Assembly: GCA_019243635.1 (NCBI GenBank)
Contig: JAFAUB010000158.1
Location: 1-64,000, forward strand
Reading direction: 5' to 3'
Length of the DNA: 64,000 nucleotides
Origin: Pseudonocardiales bacterium
Lineage (GTDB): Bacteria > Actinomycetota > Actinomycetes > Mycobacteriales > Pseudonocardiaceae
The translations under genes were made by a program, and so were the position numbers. Shown here one piece after another: positions 26,268-36,530 of the stretch. The notes beneath the pieces are model-generated. The model did no database searches, was not told the DNA's origin, and saw only the letters and a list, made by a program, of their open reading frames with translations. Position 1 is the stretch's first letter. Each line of letters starts with the position of its first letter.

Positions 26268-27464
26268 CTAGCTGTCGTCACCCAGCGCGGGTGACCCGCG
26301 CGGATCGAGTGCACCGAGCACCAGCCGTCCGCGAAGCCACCACGGAGCTGCGGTGAACAGCGCGCCCATCGCCGCGGCGCTGCCCTGGACGTCCTCGCGG
26401 CCGGTCAGGTAGGCCCAACGGTGCCGCTGGGGTAGCGCGAGGAACACGTCGAAGAAGGCCGGGACAAGCTCCGGGGGGAAGCGCAGCAGTGACTCGAGGC
26501 TGCGGCGCCGCAGGGTGTGCACCGCCAGCGCGGCGGGGCTCCACACTGTCCGCCACGCGGCGGTTGCGGCGGCTGCGGCCCCGCCGCGGCTGAGCGCATC
26601 ATGCACGGCGGTGGCCACCCGAGGGGCCAACCGCAGCGCGGTGGCGACGCTGTAGCCGGTAGCCGGGTGCACCAGCGGGCTCGCCGCCCCAAACGGCACC
26701 ACTGGTCCGTACCAGTCCCGGCGCGTCGGTAGCGGCCGATCCACCGGGAAGCGCACCCGCTCCTCCTCGCCTGGGGGCACGGCGATGCGGTGATAGGCCA
26801 GCCGGGCGTGCAGCCGGCGACGCAGCACGGACAGCCCGAGCCCGGGGCGGTGGGCCAGCGAGGTCTCCTCGAGCAGCACTCGATCCGAGGTCACCGGCAC
26901 CGCATAGAGAAACGTGGGCCATCCCGTCTCGCCGTGGTGCGGCCGCCAGTCCATGAACAACGCGCTGCCCGGCGCCACCAGATCCCGCGCCGCGTCGGTG
27001 TCGACCAGCACACCCACCGCCGTCTGCTCGGCGACGCCGCGACGGGCGGTCACACCGAGCACTGAGCGTGCGGCGCCGGTTGCGTCGAGCAGGACGGCTG
27101 CCCGCCGCCCGCCGCCGTCCAGGTCCACGACGACCCCGTCCGAGCTCGGGCGGGCTCCCCGCACCCGGCCCTTCACCACCCTGACCGGCGCGGCGGCGAG
27201 CCCAGCCCGCAGCGCGGCGTTGTCCAGCACCGCGTACTCCCAGCCCAGGAGGTGCCTGGTGGTGCCGATCGCCTCGCCGCGGCCGGTCGCCGCCACCGCG
27301 GCGTCAGCGTCGGCGGGCAGCTCCTCCCGCCAGGCGCCGTAGGTGGCCCGCCACGGCCGGTCCGGCGCGGGGTCCACCAGCTCGGTGTCCAGCCCTAGCC
27401 GCGCGCACGCTGCCGCCACCGCCCACCCCGCCGGGCCGCCCCCGGCCACCAGCACGTCGATCAC
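26268..27464 (-). CDS. Lycopene cyclase (CrtY/CrtL type)
   Basis: 398-aa FAD-dependent lycopene cyclase-family protein. The dinucleotide motif is VAGGGPAGWA at the N-terminus; LLEETSLAHR and the FGAASPLVHPATGYSV motif near the middle are the conserved cyclase signatures. It would close the ends of lycopene to beta-ionone rings. No other carotenoid gene (crtE, crtB, crtI) is nearby, so the substrate must come from genes elsewhere or from a related isoprenoid. The start is a GTG bordering a 28-bp inverted repeat shared with the divergent gene. Its stop is 6 bp from the end of the YceI gene. Confidence 0.85.
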   Translation of the reverse strand: MIDVLVAGGGPAGWAVAAACARLGLDTELVDPAPDRPWRATYGAWREELPADADAAVAATGRGEAIGTTRHLLGWEYAVLDNAALRAGLAAAPVRVVKGRVRGARPSSDGVVVDLDGGGRRAAVLLDATGAARSVLGVTARRGVAEQTAVGVLVDTDAARDLVAPGSALFMDWRPHHGETGWPTFLYAVPVTSDRVLLEETSLAHRPGLGLSVLRRRLHARLAYHRIAVPPGEEERVRFPVDRPLPTRRDWYGPVVPFGAASPLVHPATGYSVATALRLAPRVATAVHDALSRGGAAAAATAAWRTVWSPAALAVHTLRRRSLESLLRFPPELVPAFFDVFLALPQRHRWAYLTGREDVQGSAAAMGALFTAAPWWLRGRLVLGALDPRGSPALGDDS

Positions 27465-27468
27465 GCCT

Positions 27469-27544
27469 GCACGCTAGCGCGCGCTTGTGAGTGGCGATGA
27501 GTGCTATAGCTCGTAACGCCACTCACAAGCACGCGCTAGCGTGC
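27469..27544. repeat. 28-bp inverted repeat filling a divergent promoter region
   Basis: Arms 27469-27496 and 27517-27544 pair over 28 bp with a single mismatch, around a 20-nt spacer. The gap between the two start codons is only 84 bp (27465-27548), so the repeat occupies nearly all of it. Because the flanking genes diverge, it is not a terminator. It must overlap both promoters and either act as a two-sided operator or fold in both 5' leaders. Confidence 0.85.
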
Positions 27545-27548
27545 CGTG

Positions 27549-28220
27549 ATGAGCCGGACTCGGGAGCTTGCCGGCGGTGGGCGCGGGGTGGAGGTGGAGC
27601 CCGAGCGGCTGGTCGCGTTCCTGGAGCGATTCGCCACTGAGCATGGCGGGGCGCTGACCACGACGGTCGCGCCGCGGCGGGTGGACGTGGCGGCCGCCGA
27701 CGGCGCGAGGGCGTCGATCCCGGTGCCTTTCGGCCCGCTGGTGGCACCGGCCGGGCAACGGGCCGGTCTCGCCGTGGACGACCTCACCGACCACCTGCTG
27801 GTGCCGCGCACGATCGGGCTGCTGCTGGTGCGCCTGGGCGGGTACAGCGTCGGGGTCGCCCGCGCCGGGGTGGTGCTCACCTCCAGCACCGGCAGCCGAC
27901 CTGTGCACGGTCGCTCCGCTGCGGGCGGGCAGTCCCAGCGGCGCTTCGCCCGGCGACGGGAGGGCCAAGCCCGCGTGGCGCTGCGCGCCGCGGCGGACAC
28001 CGCGGCGCGAGTACTGCTGCCCCACGCCGCGGCGCTGGAGGCCGTCGTCCTCGGTGGGGACGGCGCGGCACTGCGCACCCTGGCCGTCGACCCGCGGTTG
28101 GCCGCGTTACTGGAGCGGGCCGAGCCGCGCATGCTGGACATCGCGGAGCCGCGCCGCGCGGTGCTCGACCAAGCCGCCCGGCGGGCCCGCTGCGTCGAGG
28201 TCCAGCTCAGCCCGGGCTGA
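27549..28220 (+). CDS. acVLRF1-type peptidyl-tRNA hydrolase (Vms1/eRF1-like)
   Basis: 223 aa. Related to the actinobacterial Vms1-like release factor 1 group, which releases stalled nascent chains from tRNA. The decisive feature is GGQSQRRFARRREGQ with the GGQ at about residues 126-128, followed by a helical C-terminal part. Actinobacterial members act on split 50S-peptidyl-tRNA complexes. ATG 27549 is three bases inside an alternative GTG. Its start borders a 28-bp inverted repeat. The 3' end overlaps the convergent SDR gene by 14 bp. Confidence 0.85.
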   Translation: MSRTRELAGGGRGVEVEPERLVAFLERFATEHGGALTTTVAPRRVDVAAADGARASIPVPFGPLVAPAGQRAGLAVDDLTDHLLVPRTIGLLLVRLGGYSVGVARAGVVLTSSTGSRPVHGRSAAGGQSQRRFARRREGQARVALRAAADTAARVLLPHAAALEAVVLGGDGAALRTLAVDPRLAALLERAEPRMLDIAEPRRAVLDQAARRARCVEVQLSPG

Positions 28221-28953
28221 GTCGCGGCGGACCGGTGGCGAGCAGCCCGCCATCGACCCGCACCGTCTCACCGGTGACCCAGCGGGCGGCGTCGGAGACG
28301 AGAAAGGCGACGACGGCTGCCACCTCCGCCGGTGTGCCCAGTCGGCCCATCGGGTAGGCCTTCGCGACCTGCTCCTCATCGTGCGCGTACAGCGCGGTCG
28401 CGAACGTCGTCTTGACCACCGCCGGGGCCACGGCGTTCACCCGGATCGACGGGCCGAGCTCCCACGCCAGCTCCTCGGTGAGCCGGATCATCGCCGCCTT
28501 CGACATCCCGTAGGCCGCGATCGCTCCGGTGGAGCGCAGCCCGGCGACCGACGCGATGTTGACCACTGCGCCGCCGTGCTCGCCCATCCACGCGCGGTGC
28601 GCCTGCTGCACGAAGCCCAGGGCCGCCACCACATTGACATCGAAGATCTTGCGCACCGCGCTGAGATCGGTCCGCATCAGCGGCCCGTGCACCGGGTTGA
28701 TCCCGGTGTTGTTGACCAGCACGTCCAGTGATCCGAAGCGCTCGACTGTGTGGTCCACCGCCTCGGCCCGCGCGTCGGCGTCCCCAGCGTTCCCGGGCAC
28801 GGCGAGTACCCGGTCGGCGCCGGCCAGCTCGTCGGGCTTGCGTGCGGTGATCGTCACGGCGGCGCCGAGGGCGAGCAGCGCGGCGGCGATGGCGTGCCCG
28901 ATGCCGCGGCTGGCGCCGGACACCAGAGCCACGCGGCCGGTGAGATCGGTCAT
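28207..28953 (-). CDS. SDR-family oxidoreductase, FabG-like
   Basis: 248-aa classical short-chain dehydrogenase. The cofactor loop is GASRGIGHA, with NVVAALG, the catalytic Ser in VNIASVAG and YGMSKAAM (Tyr and Lys). The C-terminus GETVRVDGG is usual for the 3-oxoacyl-reductase-like subgroup. Substrate cannot be read from sequence. It overlaps the convergent acVLRF1-type gene at its 3' end and diverges from the ABC-F gene. Confidence 0.88.
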   Translation of the reverse strand: MTDLTGRVALVSGASRGIGHAIAAALLALGAAVTITARKPDELAGADRVLAVPGNAGDADARAEAVDHTVERFGSLDVLVNNTGINPVHGPLMRTDLSAVRKIFDVNVVAALGFVQQAHRAWMGEHGGAVVNIASVAGLRSTGAIAAYGMSKAAMIRLTEELAWELGPSIRVNAVAPAVVKTTFATALYAHDEEQVAKAYPMGRLGTPAEVAAVVAFLVSDAARWVTGETVRVDGGLLATGPPRLSPG

Positions 28954-29090
28954 GGCGGCACCGTAATCCGGATGCGGTGGCCGGTACTATGGGTTCGTGG
29001 TCGCGACAAGCTGATGTGCTGCCGGCCCCGCGCGCTGCGGCGCGTGGGGAACTTCCCCCTGCCGGCGACCACCTTTGGAGTCACGTCCCT

Positions 29091-30716
<1,626 letters not shown>

Positions 30717-30869
30717 CGGCGAAAGCCCCCCGCACGTGCATCTGGTCCCGCTGAGGATACCGCTCACAGATCCACCCGGAGATCGTCTAGCGGAGATCGC
30801 TAACCTGGTCGATCATTGCCGCAAGGGCCGCGACCGGCTCTTCTAGCGTGGGAAGGAAGGCGTTTCGAG

Positions 30870-31079
30870 GTGGCCGACTTGAAGAAGGGCAGCCGGATCA
30901 CCGGTGTTGCCCGGGACAAGCTCGCAGCGGAGCTGAAGAAGAAGTACGAGAAGGGTGCCAGTATCCGGGCGCTCGCGGAGTCGACCGGGCGGTCGTACGG
31001 CTTCGTGCACCGGGTGCTCTCAGAGTCCGGTGTGACGTTGCGCGGTCGTGGTGGCGCCACCCGCACGAAGAAGAAGTAG
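30870..31079 (+). CDS. Small conserved helix-turn-helix protein
   Basis: 69 aa, very basic, with the tract KGASIRALAESTGRSYGFVHRVL forming a helix-turn-helix of the kind found in a short protein conserved across actinobacteria. The C-terminus ends in a Lys tail (RTKKK). It probably binds DNA, and because of its size and conservation may be nucleoid-associated rather than a specific regulator. GTG 30870 follows GGAAGGAAGG. It stands alone between the ABC-F gene and the tRNA at 31.3 kb. Confidence 0.75.
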   Translation: MADLKKGSRITGVARDKLAAELKKKYEKGASIRALAESTGRSYGFVHRVLSESGVTLRGRGGATRTKKK

Positions 31080-31315
31080 ACCCCAGGGAGGCTCATGGCT
31101 CAGGCGCGGAAAAGGGCATCTCGCTACGCGTTCGCGCAGGCGAGGGTCTGGTGACACCGAGTGTGGACGCCTCGCCCTGCTCCAGACCCTCAGGGATGCT
31201 CCCACGACCCGGCGTCTGGGCATGGGCGGGGTCGAACGGCGATGGTACTGGTCTGGCCGGCGCTGGGCTACCGAGACCGTCGCCTGGTGGGTGGTGTTCG
31301 AGAAGGCAGTGCTGG

Positions 31316-31388
31316 TGCCGGCGGTGGGATTCGAACCCACACTGGCGGGCTCCTAAGGCCCGGGCCTCTGCCGTTGGGCTACGCCGGC
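31316..31388 (-). tRNA. tRNA with UAG anticodon (Leu codon) but class-I fold
   Basis: A complete 73-nt cloverleaf folds on minus. The acceptor is GCCGGCG/CGCCGGC, the anticodon stem CGGGC/GCCCG with loop CTTAGGA, the T loop TTCGAAT, discriminator A, and CCA encoded (31315-31313). The anticodon is UAG, which reads the leucine codon CUA. Canonical bacterial tRNA-Leu has a long variable arm; here only five bases (CCAGT) lie between the anticodon and T stems. The gene is therefore structurally class I. All stems are perfect, so it does not look decayed. Confidence 0.85.
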
Positions 31389-31424
31389 CTGTGTTGACGC
31401 GCGCATCAGGTGCGTACAGGGTAG

Positions 31425-31898
31425 TCAGACTCCGAGGTCTTTGCGCAGCTTGGCGACGTGGCCGGTGGCGCGGACATTGTACAGTGCCCTGTCGATGTGG
31501 CCCTGCGGGTCGATCACGAAGGTGGATCGGATGACGCCGGTGACCGTTCGGCCGTACATCTGCTTCTCCCCGTAAGCGCCGTAGGCGATGAGCACCGAAC
31601 GGTCCACATCGGACAGCAGGGGGAAGGGGAGGCCTTCCGCGTCGCGGAACCTCGCCAGCGTCGCCGACGGGTCCGGTGAGATGCCGAGCACCGCGAACCC
31701 GGCCGTGTCCAGCTCGGCGAGGTTGTCACGGAAGTCACAGGCCTGCTTGGTGCAGCCGGGGGTGCCGGCCGCAGGGTAGCAGTAGAGCACCACGGACCGG
31801 CCGCGGTAGCCCGACAGCGAGACCGGCTTGCCGTCGGCGTCGGGCAGGGTGAACTCCGGGGCGGTGTCGCCGGGGGACAGCGAGGCGTTGTCGGTCAC
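31425..31898 (-). CDS. bcp: Thiol peroxidase, BCP/AhpC-TSA family
   Basis: 157-aa peroxiredoxin of the bacterioferritin-comigratory (PrxQ) group, which reduces hydrogen peroxide and lipid hydroperoxides using thioredoxin. The peroxidatic Cys is at residue 49 in TPGCTKQAC and the resolving Cys at 54, the close pair typical of PrxQ. VVLYCYPAAGTPG replaces the more common YFYPKDNTPG but keeps the active-site Thr and Pro. It diverges from the DUF3618 gene, a linkage also known in mycobacteria. Confidence 0.92.
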   Translation of the reverse strand: MTDNASLSPGDTAPEFTLPDADGKPVSLSGYRGRSVVLYCYPAAGTPGCTKQACDFRDNLAELDTAGFAVLGISPDPSATLARFRDAEGLPFPLLSDVDRSVLIAYGAYGEKQMYGRTVTGVIRSTFVIDPQGHIDRALYNVRATGHVAKLRKDLGV

Positions 31899-31992
31899 GA
31901 GGTCGGACGGTACCGCCCAGCTGGGGTGGCTTCACCACCTGGTCACGTCGTGGCTACGGTGTGCCGGACGCATCCCCGCGCGAGGAGGACCC

Positions 31993-32214
31993 ATGGCCCG
32001 CGACGCCGACACCATCGAACGCGACATCGAGCAGGCCCGCGACGCGCTGGCCGCGACGCTGCAGGAGATCGGCACCCGGGCTGATCCCACGCGGCTGGTC
32101 GAGGCCGGCAAGGAGCAGGTGCAGGCCTCCCTCGGCAACCCGACGGTGCGTTACTCGCTGATGGGTGTCGGTGCGCTCATCGTGCTGGTGTTGTTACGCA
32201 GGCTCTTCCGCTGA
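31993..32214 (+). CDS. DUF3618 small membrane protein
   Basis: 73 aa. The N-terminal helix DTIERDIEQARDALAATLQEI is the DUF3618 signature, and one membrane span (MGVGALIVLVLLRRL) ends the protein. Function is unknown. GAGGAGG is ideally placed before ATG 31993. It diverges from bcp, and its 3' end overlaps the last codons of treZ on the other strand by 64 bp. Confidence 0.85.
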   Translation: MARDADTIERDIEQARDALAATLQEIGTRADPTRLVEAGKEQVQASLGNPTVRYSLMGVGALIVLVLLRRLFR

Positions 32215-33944
32215 GCCGCCAGCGCCACCACGGCGAAGGACTCACCGTCCAGTCGCACGGTGTCCTGGGCTGTGGTGGCCTCCCCGGACGCGAGCAGAAC
32301 CTGGGTGGGCCGGCCGTCCAGGGCAACGGTGGCCGGCCGTGCTCCCAGGTTCACCACCACCCGTAGCGCACCGCGGTGCAGCACCAGGGTGCGGGCTTGC
32401 TCATCCACGTCGACGGTCAGGGCATCCAGCCGGGGGTCGGACAGCTCCGGACGGCGTCTGCGCAGCGCGATCAGCGCCCGGTAGACGTGCAGCAGCGTGG
32501 CGTGCGGCTCGGCACCCGGTTCGGACCAGTCCAGCTGTGAGCGTCGAAAAGTCTGCTCGTCGTTCGGGTCGGGGACATCCGTCTCCTCCCACCCGTGCTC
32601 GGTGAACTCGGCGTAGCGGCCGCGGCGGATGGCCTCCCGCAACCCCGCGTCGGGCATGAACGAGAAGAACTGGAACGGGGTGGCCGCGCCCCACTCCTCA
32701 CCCATGAAGATCATCGGCGTGTACGGGGAGCACAACACCAGCGCCGCTCCGCAGGCCAGCAGGCCGGGGGACAGGGTGGCCGAGATCCGGTCCCCGGTGG
32801 CGCGGTTGCCCACCTGGTCGTGGTTCTGCAGGTAGGCGAGGAACTTCCAGCCGGGTAGTCGCGCGGTGTCCACTGGGCGGCCGTGGGTGCGCTGCCGGAA
32901 GCGTGACCAGCGCCCGTTGTGGAAGAACGCGCTCCGCAGGGTGCGGGCCAGGTCGGGCAGCGCGCCGAAGTCGGTGTAGTAGCCCTGCCGTTCGCCGGTC
33001 AGCGTGGCGTGCAGGCAGTGGTGGATGTCGTCATCCCACTGCGCGGTCAGCCCGTAGCCCCCGGCAACACGCGGGGTGACCAGTCGCGGGTCGTTGAGGT
33101 CGGACTCGGCGATCAGTGACAGCGGCCGTTGCAGGTGCACGGCCAGGGGGTCCACCTCGGCGGCCAGTTCCTCCAGCAGGTGGGTCGCCCGGGTGTCGCG
33201 CAACGCGTGCACGGCATCCAGCCGCAGCCCGTCCAGATGGTAGTCATGCAGCCACTCCAGCGCGTTGTCGATGACGTAGCGGCGCACCTCGTCGGAATGC
33301 GGGCCGTTCAGGTTGAGCGCCGGGCCCCAGATGTTGCTCCCGGCGAAGTAGGGGCCGAAGCGGTCCAGGTAGGCGCCGGAGGGGCCGAGGTGGTTGTGCA
33401 CGACGTCGAGGATCACGCCCAGCCCGCGGGCGTGGCAGGCGTCCACGAAGCGTTTGAAGGCGTCGGGCCCGCCGTAGTTCTCGGTGACGGCATACCAGCC
33501 CACGCCGTCGTAGCCCCAGTTGCGGGGTCCGTCGACGGCATTGACCGGCATCACCTCGACCAGGTCGATGCCCAGCTCGACGAGGTGGTCGAGACGCTCG
33601 ATCGCTGAACCGAAGGTGCCCGCTGGGGTGAACGTCCCGATGTGCAGCTCATAGAGCACGCTGCCCGCCAGCGCGCGGCCGGTCCAGTGCTGGTCGGTCC
33701 ACTCGAAGGCGCTGTGGTCATAGACCCGGGACGCCGCGTGCACCCCACCAGGCTGCCACCGGGATCGGGGGTCGGGTAGCGGGGTGTCCTCCTCGTCCAG
33801 CCGGAACGCGTAGTCACTGCCTGGCCCGGCGTCGTCAACAGCTACGCACCACCATCCGCTGGTCGTCTGAGCCATCTCGTGCTCGGCGCCGTTCACCACG
33901 ACGCGCACCCGCCGGCGCTGCGGGGCCCACACTGTGAAGTCCAT
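32151..33944 (-). CDS. treZ: Malto-oligosyltrehalose trehalohydrolase
   Basis: Releases free trehalose from maltooligosyl trehalose, the last step of the TreY-TreZ route from glycogen. The 597-aa GH13 enzyme starts with the short family N-terminus MDFTVWAPQ, then an E-set domain and the barrel with GLRLDAVHAL (nucleophile Asp), LIAESDLNDP (acid/base Glu region) and QNHDQVGNR (transition-state Asp). ATG 33944 was chosen to match the family N-terminus; the frame extends further upstream without support. treY lies 300 bp upstream, with a degenerate Uma2 fragment in the gap. Confidence 0.94.
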   Translation of the reverse strand: MDFTVWAPQRRRVRVVVNGAEHEMAQTTSGWWCVAVDDAGPGSDYAFRLDEEDTPLPDPRSRWQPGGVHAASRVYDHSAFEWTDQHWTGRALAGSVLYELHIGTFTPAGTFGSAIERLDHLVELGIDLVEVMPVNAVDGPRNWGYDGVGWYAVTENYGGPDAFKRFVDACHARGLGVILDVVHNHLGPSGAYLDRFGPYFAGSNIWGPALNLNGPHSDEVRRYVIDNALEWLHDYHLDGLRLDAVHALRDTRATHLLEELAAEVDPLAVHLQRPLSLIAESDLNDPRLVTPRVAGGYGLTAQWDDDIHHCLHATLTGERQGYYTDFGALPDLARTLRSAFFHNGRWSRFRQRTHGRPVDTARLPGWKFLAYLQNHDQVGNRATGDRISATLSPGLLACGAALVLCSPYTPMIFMGEEWGAATPFQFFSFMPDAGLREAIRRGRYAEFTEHGWEETDVPDPNDEQTFRRSQLDWSEPGAEPHATLLHVYRALIALRRRRPELSDPRLDALTVDVDEQARTLVLHRGALRVVVNLGARPATVALDGRPTQVLLASGEATTAQDTVRLDGESFAVVALAAQRKSLRNNTSTMSAPTPISE

Positions 33945-34014
33945 GAGCACCGATCTTGTCAGGGTTGTGCGGCATTGTCTGGTCATGACCGTGGCGAGGG
34001 GGCAGCATGGGGGC

Positions 34015-34165
34015 ATGGCTACCGGGTTGGACGTGCTCTCGCCGAGTACCCGGAGGATCGATCGGCTGTCGAAGCTGTCCGCCTACGAGGAGGCAGGCGC
34101 GGTGTCCGTTCCCGGTCACCGTCGCACCCGCGGACCTCGTCGCCGGCCTGCGCCGTGACCATTGA
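34015..34165 (+). pseudogene. Uma2-family endonuclease remnant
   Basis: In one frame the segment DVLSPSTRRIDRLSKLSAYEEAG matches the catalytic-domain signature of Uma2 (DUF820) proteins. After a frame change the segment FPVTVAPADLVAGLRR matches their usual C-terminus, ending with a stop at 34165. About 40 middle residues and the whole N-terminal part are missing, so only a scar remains. It sits opposite to treZ and treY in the gap that separates them. Confidence 0.55.
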
Positions 34166-34244
34166 GGTGACTCGCGCCGGCTGTTTGGTCATCTCGCCAG
34201 GAGCAGACGTGGCGGTGAGCCCACCGAGCTTCCTGCGGACTCGG

Positions 34245-36530
34245 TCAGCCGGTGAGCAGCAGGGCGACGGGGTAGCGGGCGAGCAGGTCGGCCAGCCTCA
34301 CGCTGGTGGACGCCGAGAAGCCGGTGACCGCGTCGGTCCAGGAGCCCTCGGGTAGGGGCAGCGTGGTCTCACCCCAGCCGCCGAGGGCGGCCAGCCCGAC
34401 TGGTAGCCGGGTGGCGACCGCGACGACCCCGTCGCGAGCGAACGCGACGGCGTGCGGTGCGGCGGACCCGGTGGCGCGCAGCGGGGTGTAGCCGGTGAAA
34501 CGCTCGGGATGCTCGCGCCGAGCGCGCAGGACCCGGGACACCACGAGCAGCTTGGCCGCGCCGGAGTCGTCCACGTCGGGCAGCCAGCCGTGGTCGATCC
34601 GTGCCAGCAGGTCGGCACGTGCGGTGAAGTCCACCGGCCGGCGGTTGTCCGGGTCCACCAGCGAGAGATCCCACAGCTCGCCGCCCTGGTAGGTGTCCGG
34701 CACACCGGGCATCGCCAGCTGCACGAGCACCGCGGACAGCGAGTTCGACCGTCCGGGCGGGATGACCCGTGCCGCCACCTCGGCCACTGCGGCGCGCAGT
34801 GTGGGGTCCTCCAGTGCCGCGTCGGCGACGGCGTGCAGGGCGGTCTCGAACGGCTTGTCCGGGTCGGCCCAGCTGGTGTGGGTCCGTGCCTCGCGCATCG
34901 CTTTCTCCAGGTAGGCGTGCAGCCGGTCCGGCGGCAGTGGCCACGCCCCGACCAGGGTCTGCCAGAGCAGGTGTCCCAGCGCCGGGTCGGGCACGCCGGC
35001 CCCGGCCTCCCGCGCCAGCCTGATGAACTCACCGACGGCGTCCGCCCACCAACCCGGTAGCTCGGCGAGCACCGCCAACCGGGCTCGGACGTCGGCGGAA
35101 CGCTTGGTGTCGTGGGTGGACAGCGTGGTCATCCCGCGCGGGGCGGTCTCCTCGCGACGTGCCGCGGCGGCGTGGAAGGCCTCCAGGTCGAGCCCGAAGC
35201 GGGCCGGGTCTCCACCCACCTCGTTGAGCATGATGAACCGGGTCCAGCGGTAGTAGGCGGTGTCCTCAACCGCCTTGGCCATCACCGCGCCGGAGGTCTG
35301 CTGGAACCGGACGGCGAGCTCGTCGGCGGGATCCCGCAACGGCTGGGAGAGCGCCTCCAGCGTTGTGGCCAGATCGGGACGGTGGTGCGCGGCGGCCGCC
35401 AGGGCCTGATCCAGGTACTCGACCCCATGATCGGGCAGGTAGGAGCGGTAGACGGGGAAGTACGCCAGCACCTCCGCCAGCGCGTCGGTGACCTGCGCGA
35501 CGTCGGAGACGCCGGAAGCGAGCGCGGCCAGACGACGCAGCTCCGAGCCGAGCATGCCGGTGGCCACGTCCCGCTTGCAGTCGTACACCAGCTGTGCCCA
35601 GTCGGTCCGGACCCCGGTCAGCTCAGTGTCCAGCGCGGTGAGCGTCACCTCCCCCGCTGGGTCGACCAGCACTCCGTCGACCTCGGCGAGCGCGTCGTAG
35701 CCGGTGGTGCCCGCCACCGGCCAGGAACGGGGCAGCTCCTCGCCGGGCTCGAGGATCTTCTCCACCACGATCCAGGCGTCGCGGGTGTGCTCACGCAGCC
35801 GGTGCAGGTAGCCGGCGGGATCGGTGAAGCCGTCCGGGTGGTCGACGCGCAGGCCGTCAACGTCGCCCGCCGCAACCCAGCGCAGCACCTCGCCGTGGGT
35901 GGCGGCGAACACCTCAGGGTCCTCCACCCGGACCGCGGCCAGCTCGCTGACGGCGAAGAACCGGCGGTAGCCCACGTCGGCCCGCCAGGAGACCAGCCGG
36001 TAGTGCTGCGCCTCATGCACTTGCGCTGCGGTGGCGCCGGCTGTGCCGGGCGCCAGCGGGAAGACGTGCTCGTGGTAGCGCAGCACATCACCGTCCATCC
36101 GCAGGTCAGCCAGCGCGTCAGCGGAGTCGGCCAGCACGGGCAGGCGCAGCGGCCAGCCGGTGATGTCGAACCACCGCGCGAAGCGCGACGACGGCCCGCG
36201 CCGCAGCAGATCCCACCAGGCCGGGTTCGCCTGCGGGTCGGCCACCCCCAGGTGGTTGGGCACGATGTCCACCACCAGCCTCAACCCGTGCTCGCGAACG
36301 GCGGCCACCAGCGCGCGCCGGCCGGGCTCACCGCCGAGCGCCTCGGATACCCGGGTGGGGTCGGCCACGTCGTACCCGTGCGCCGATCCCGGCATCGCGG
36401 CCAGCAGCGGGGAGGTGTACACCGCGCCGATGCCCAGTGACGCCAGGTACGGCACCAGGGCGACCGCGTCGGCGAAGGTCAGGCCCGCGCTGAGCTGCAA
36501 CCGGTACGTCGAGGGTGGTGCGGTCACCAT
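34245..36530 (-). CDS. treY: Maltooligosyl trehalose synthase
   Basis: Turns the reducing end of a malto-oligosaccharide into a trehalosyl unit by intramolecular transglucosylation. The 761-aa GH13 protein has the N-terminal STYRLQLSAGLTFADA, the first conserved region VVDIVPNHLGV, DGLRVDHPDGFTDP (nucleophile Asp) and WIVVEKILEPGEELP (Glu). All are typical of TreY. ATG 36530 is preceded by GGAAGGAGG at ideal spacing. In related genomes treX, treY and treZ are adjacent; here treX lies about 4 kb upstream beyond an oppositely oriented cassette. Confidence 0.95.
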   Translation of the reverse strand: MVTAPPSTYRLQLSAGLTFADAVALVPYLASLGIGAVYTSPLLAAMPGSAHGYDVADPTRVSEALGGEPGRRALVAAVREHGLRLVVDIVPNHLGVADPQANPAWWDLLRRGPSSRFARWFDITGWPLRLPVLADSADALADLRMDGDVLRYHEHVFPLAPGTAGATAAQVHEAQHYRLVSWRADVGYRRFFAVSELAAVRVEDPEVFAATHGEVLRWVAAGDVDGLRVDHPDGFTDPAGYLHRLREHTRDAWIVVEKILEPGEELPRSWPVAGTTGYDALAEVDGVLVDPAGEVTLTALDTELTGVRTDWAQLVYDCKRDVATGMLGSELRRLAALASGVSDVAQVTDALAEVLAYFPVYRSYLPDHGVEYLDQALAAAAHHRPDLATTLEALSQPLRDPADELAVRFQQTSGAVMAKAVEDTAYYRWTRFIMLNEVGGDPARFGLDLEAFHAAAARREETAPRGMTTLSTHDTKRSADVRARLAVLAELPGWWADAVGEFIRLAREAGAGVPDPALGHLLWQTLVGAWPLPPDRLHAYLEKAMREARTHTSWADPDKPFETALHAVADAALEDPTLRAAVAEVAARVIPPGRSNSLSAVLVQLAMPGVPDTYQGGELWDLSLVDPDNRRPVDFTARADLLARIDHGWLPDVDDSGAAKLLVVSRVLRARREHPERFTGYTPLRATGSAAPHAVAFARDGVVAVATRLPVGLAALGGWGETTLPLPEGSWTDAVTGFSASTSVRLADLLARYPVALLLTG

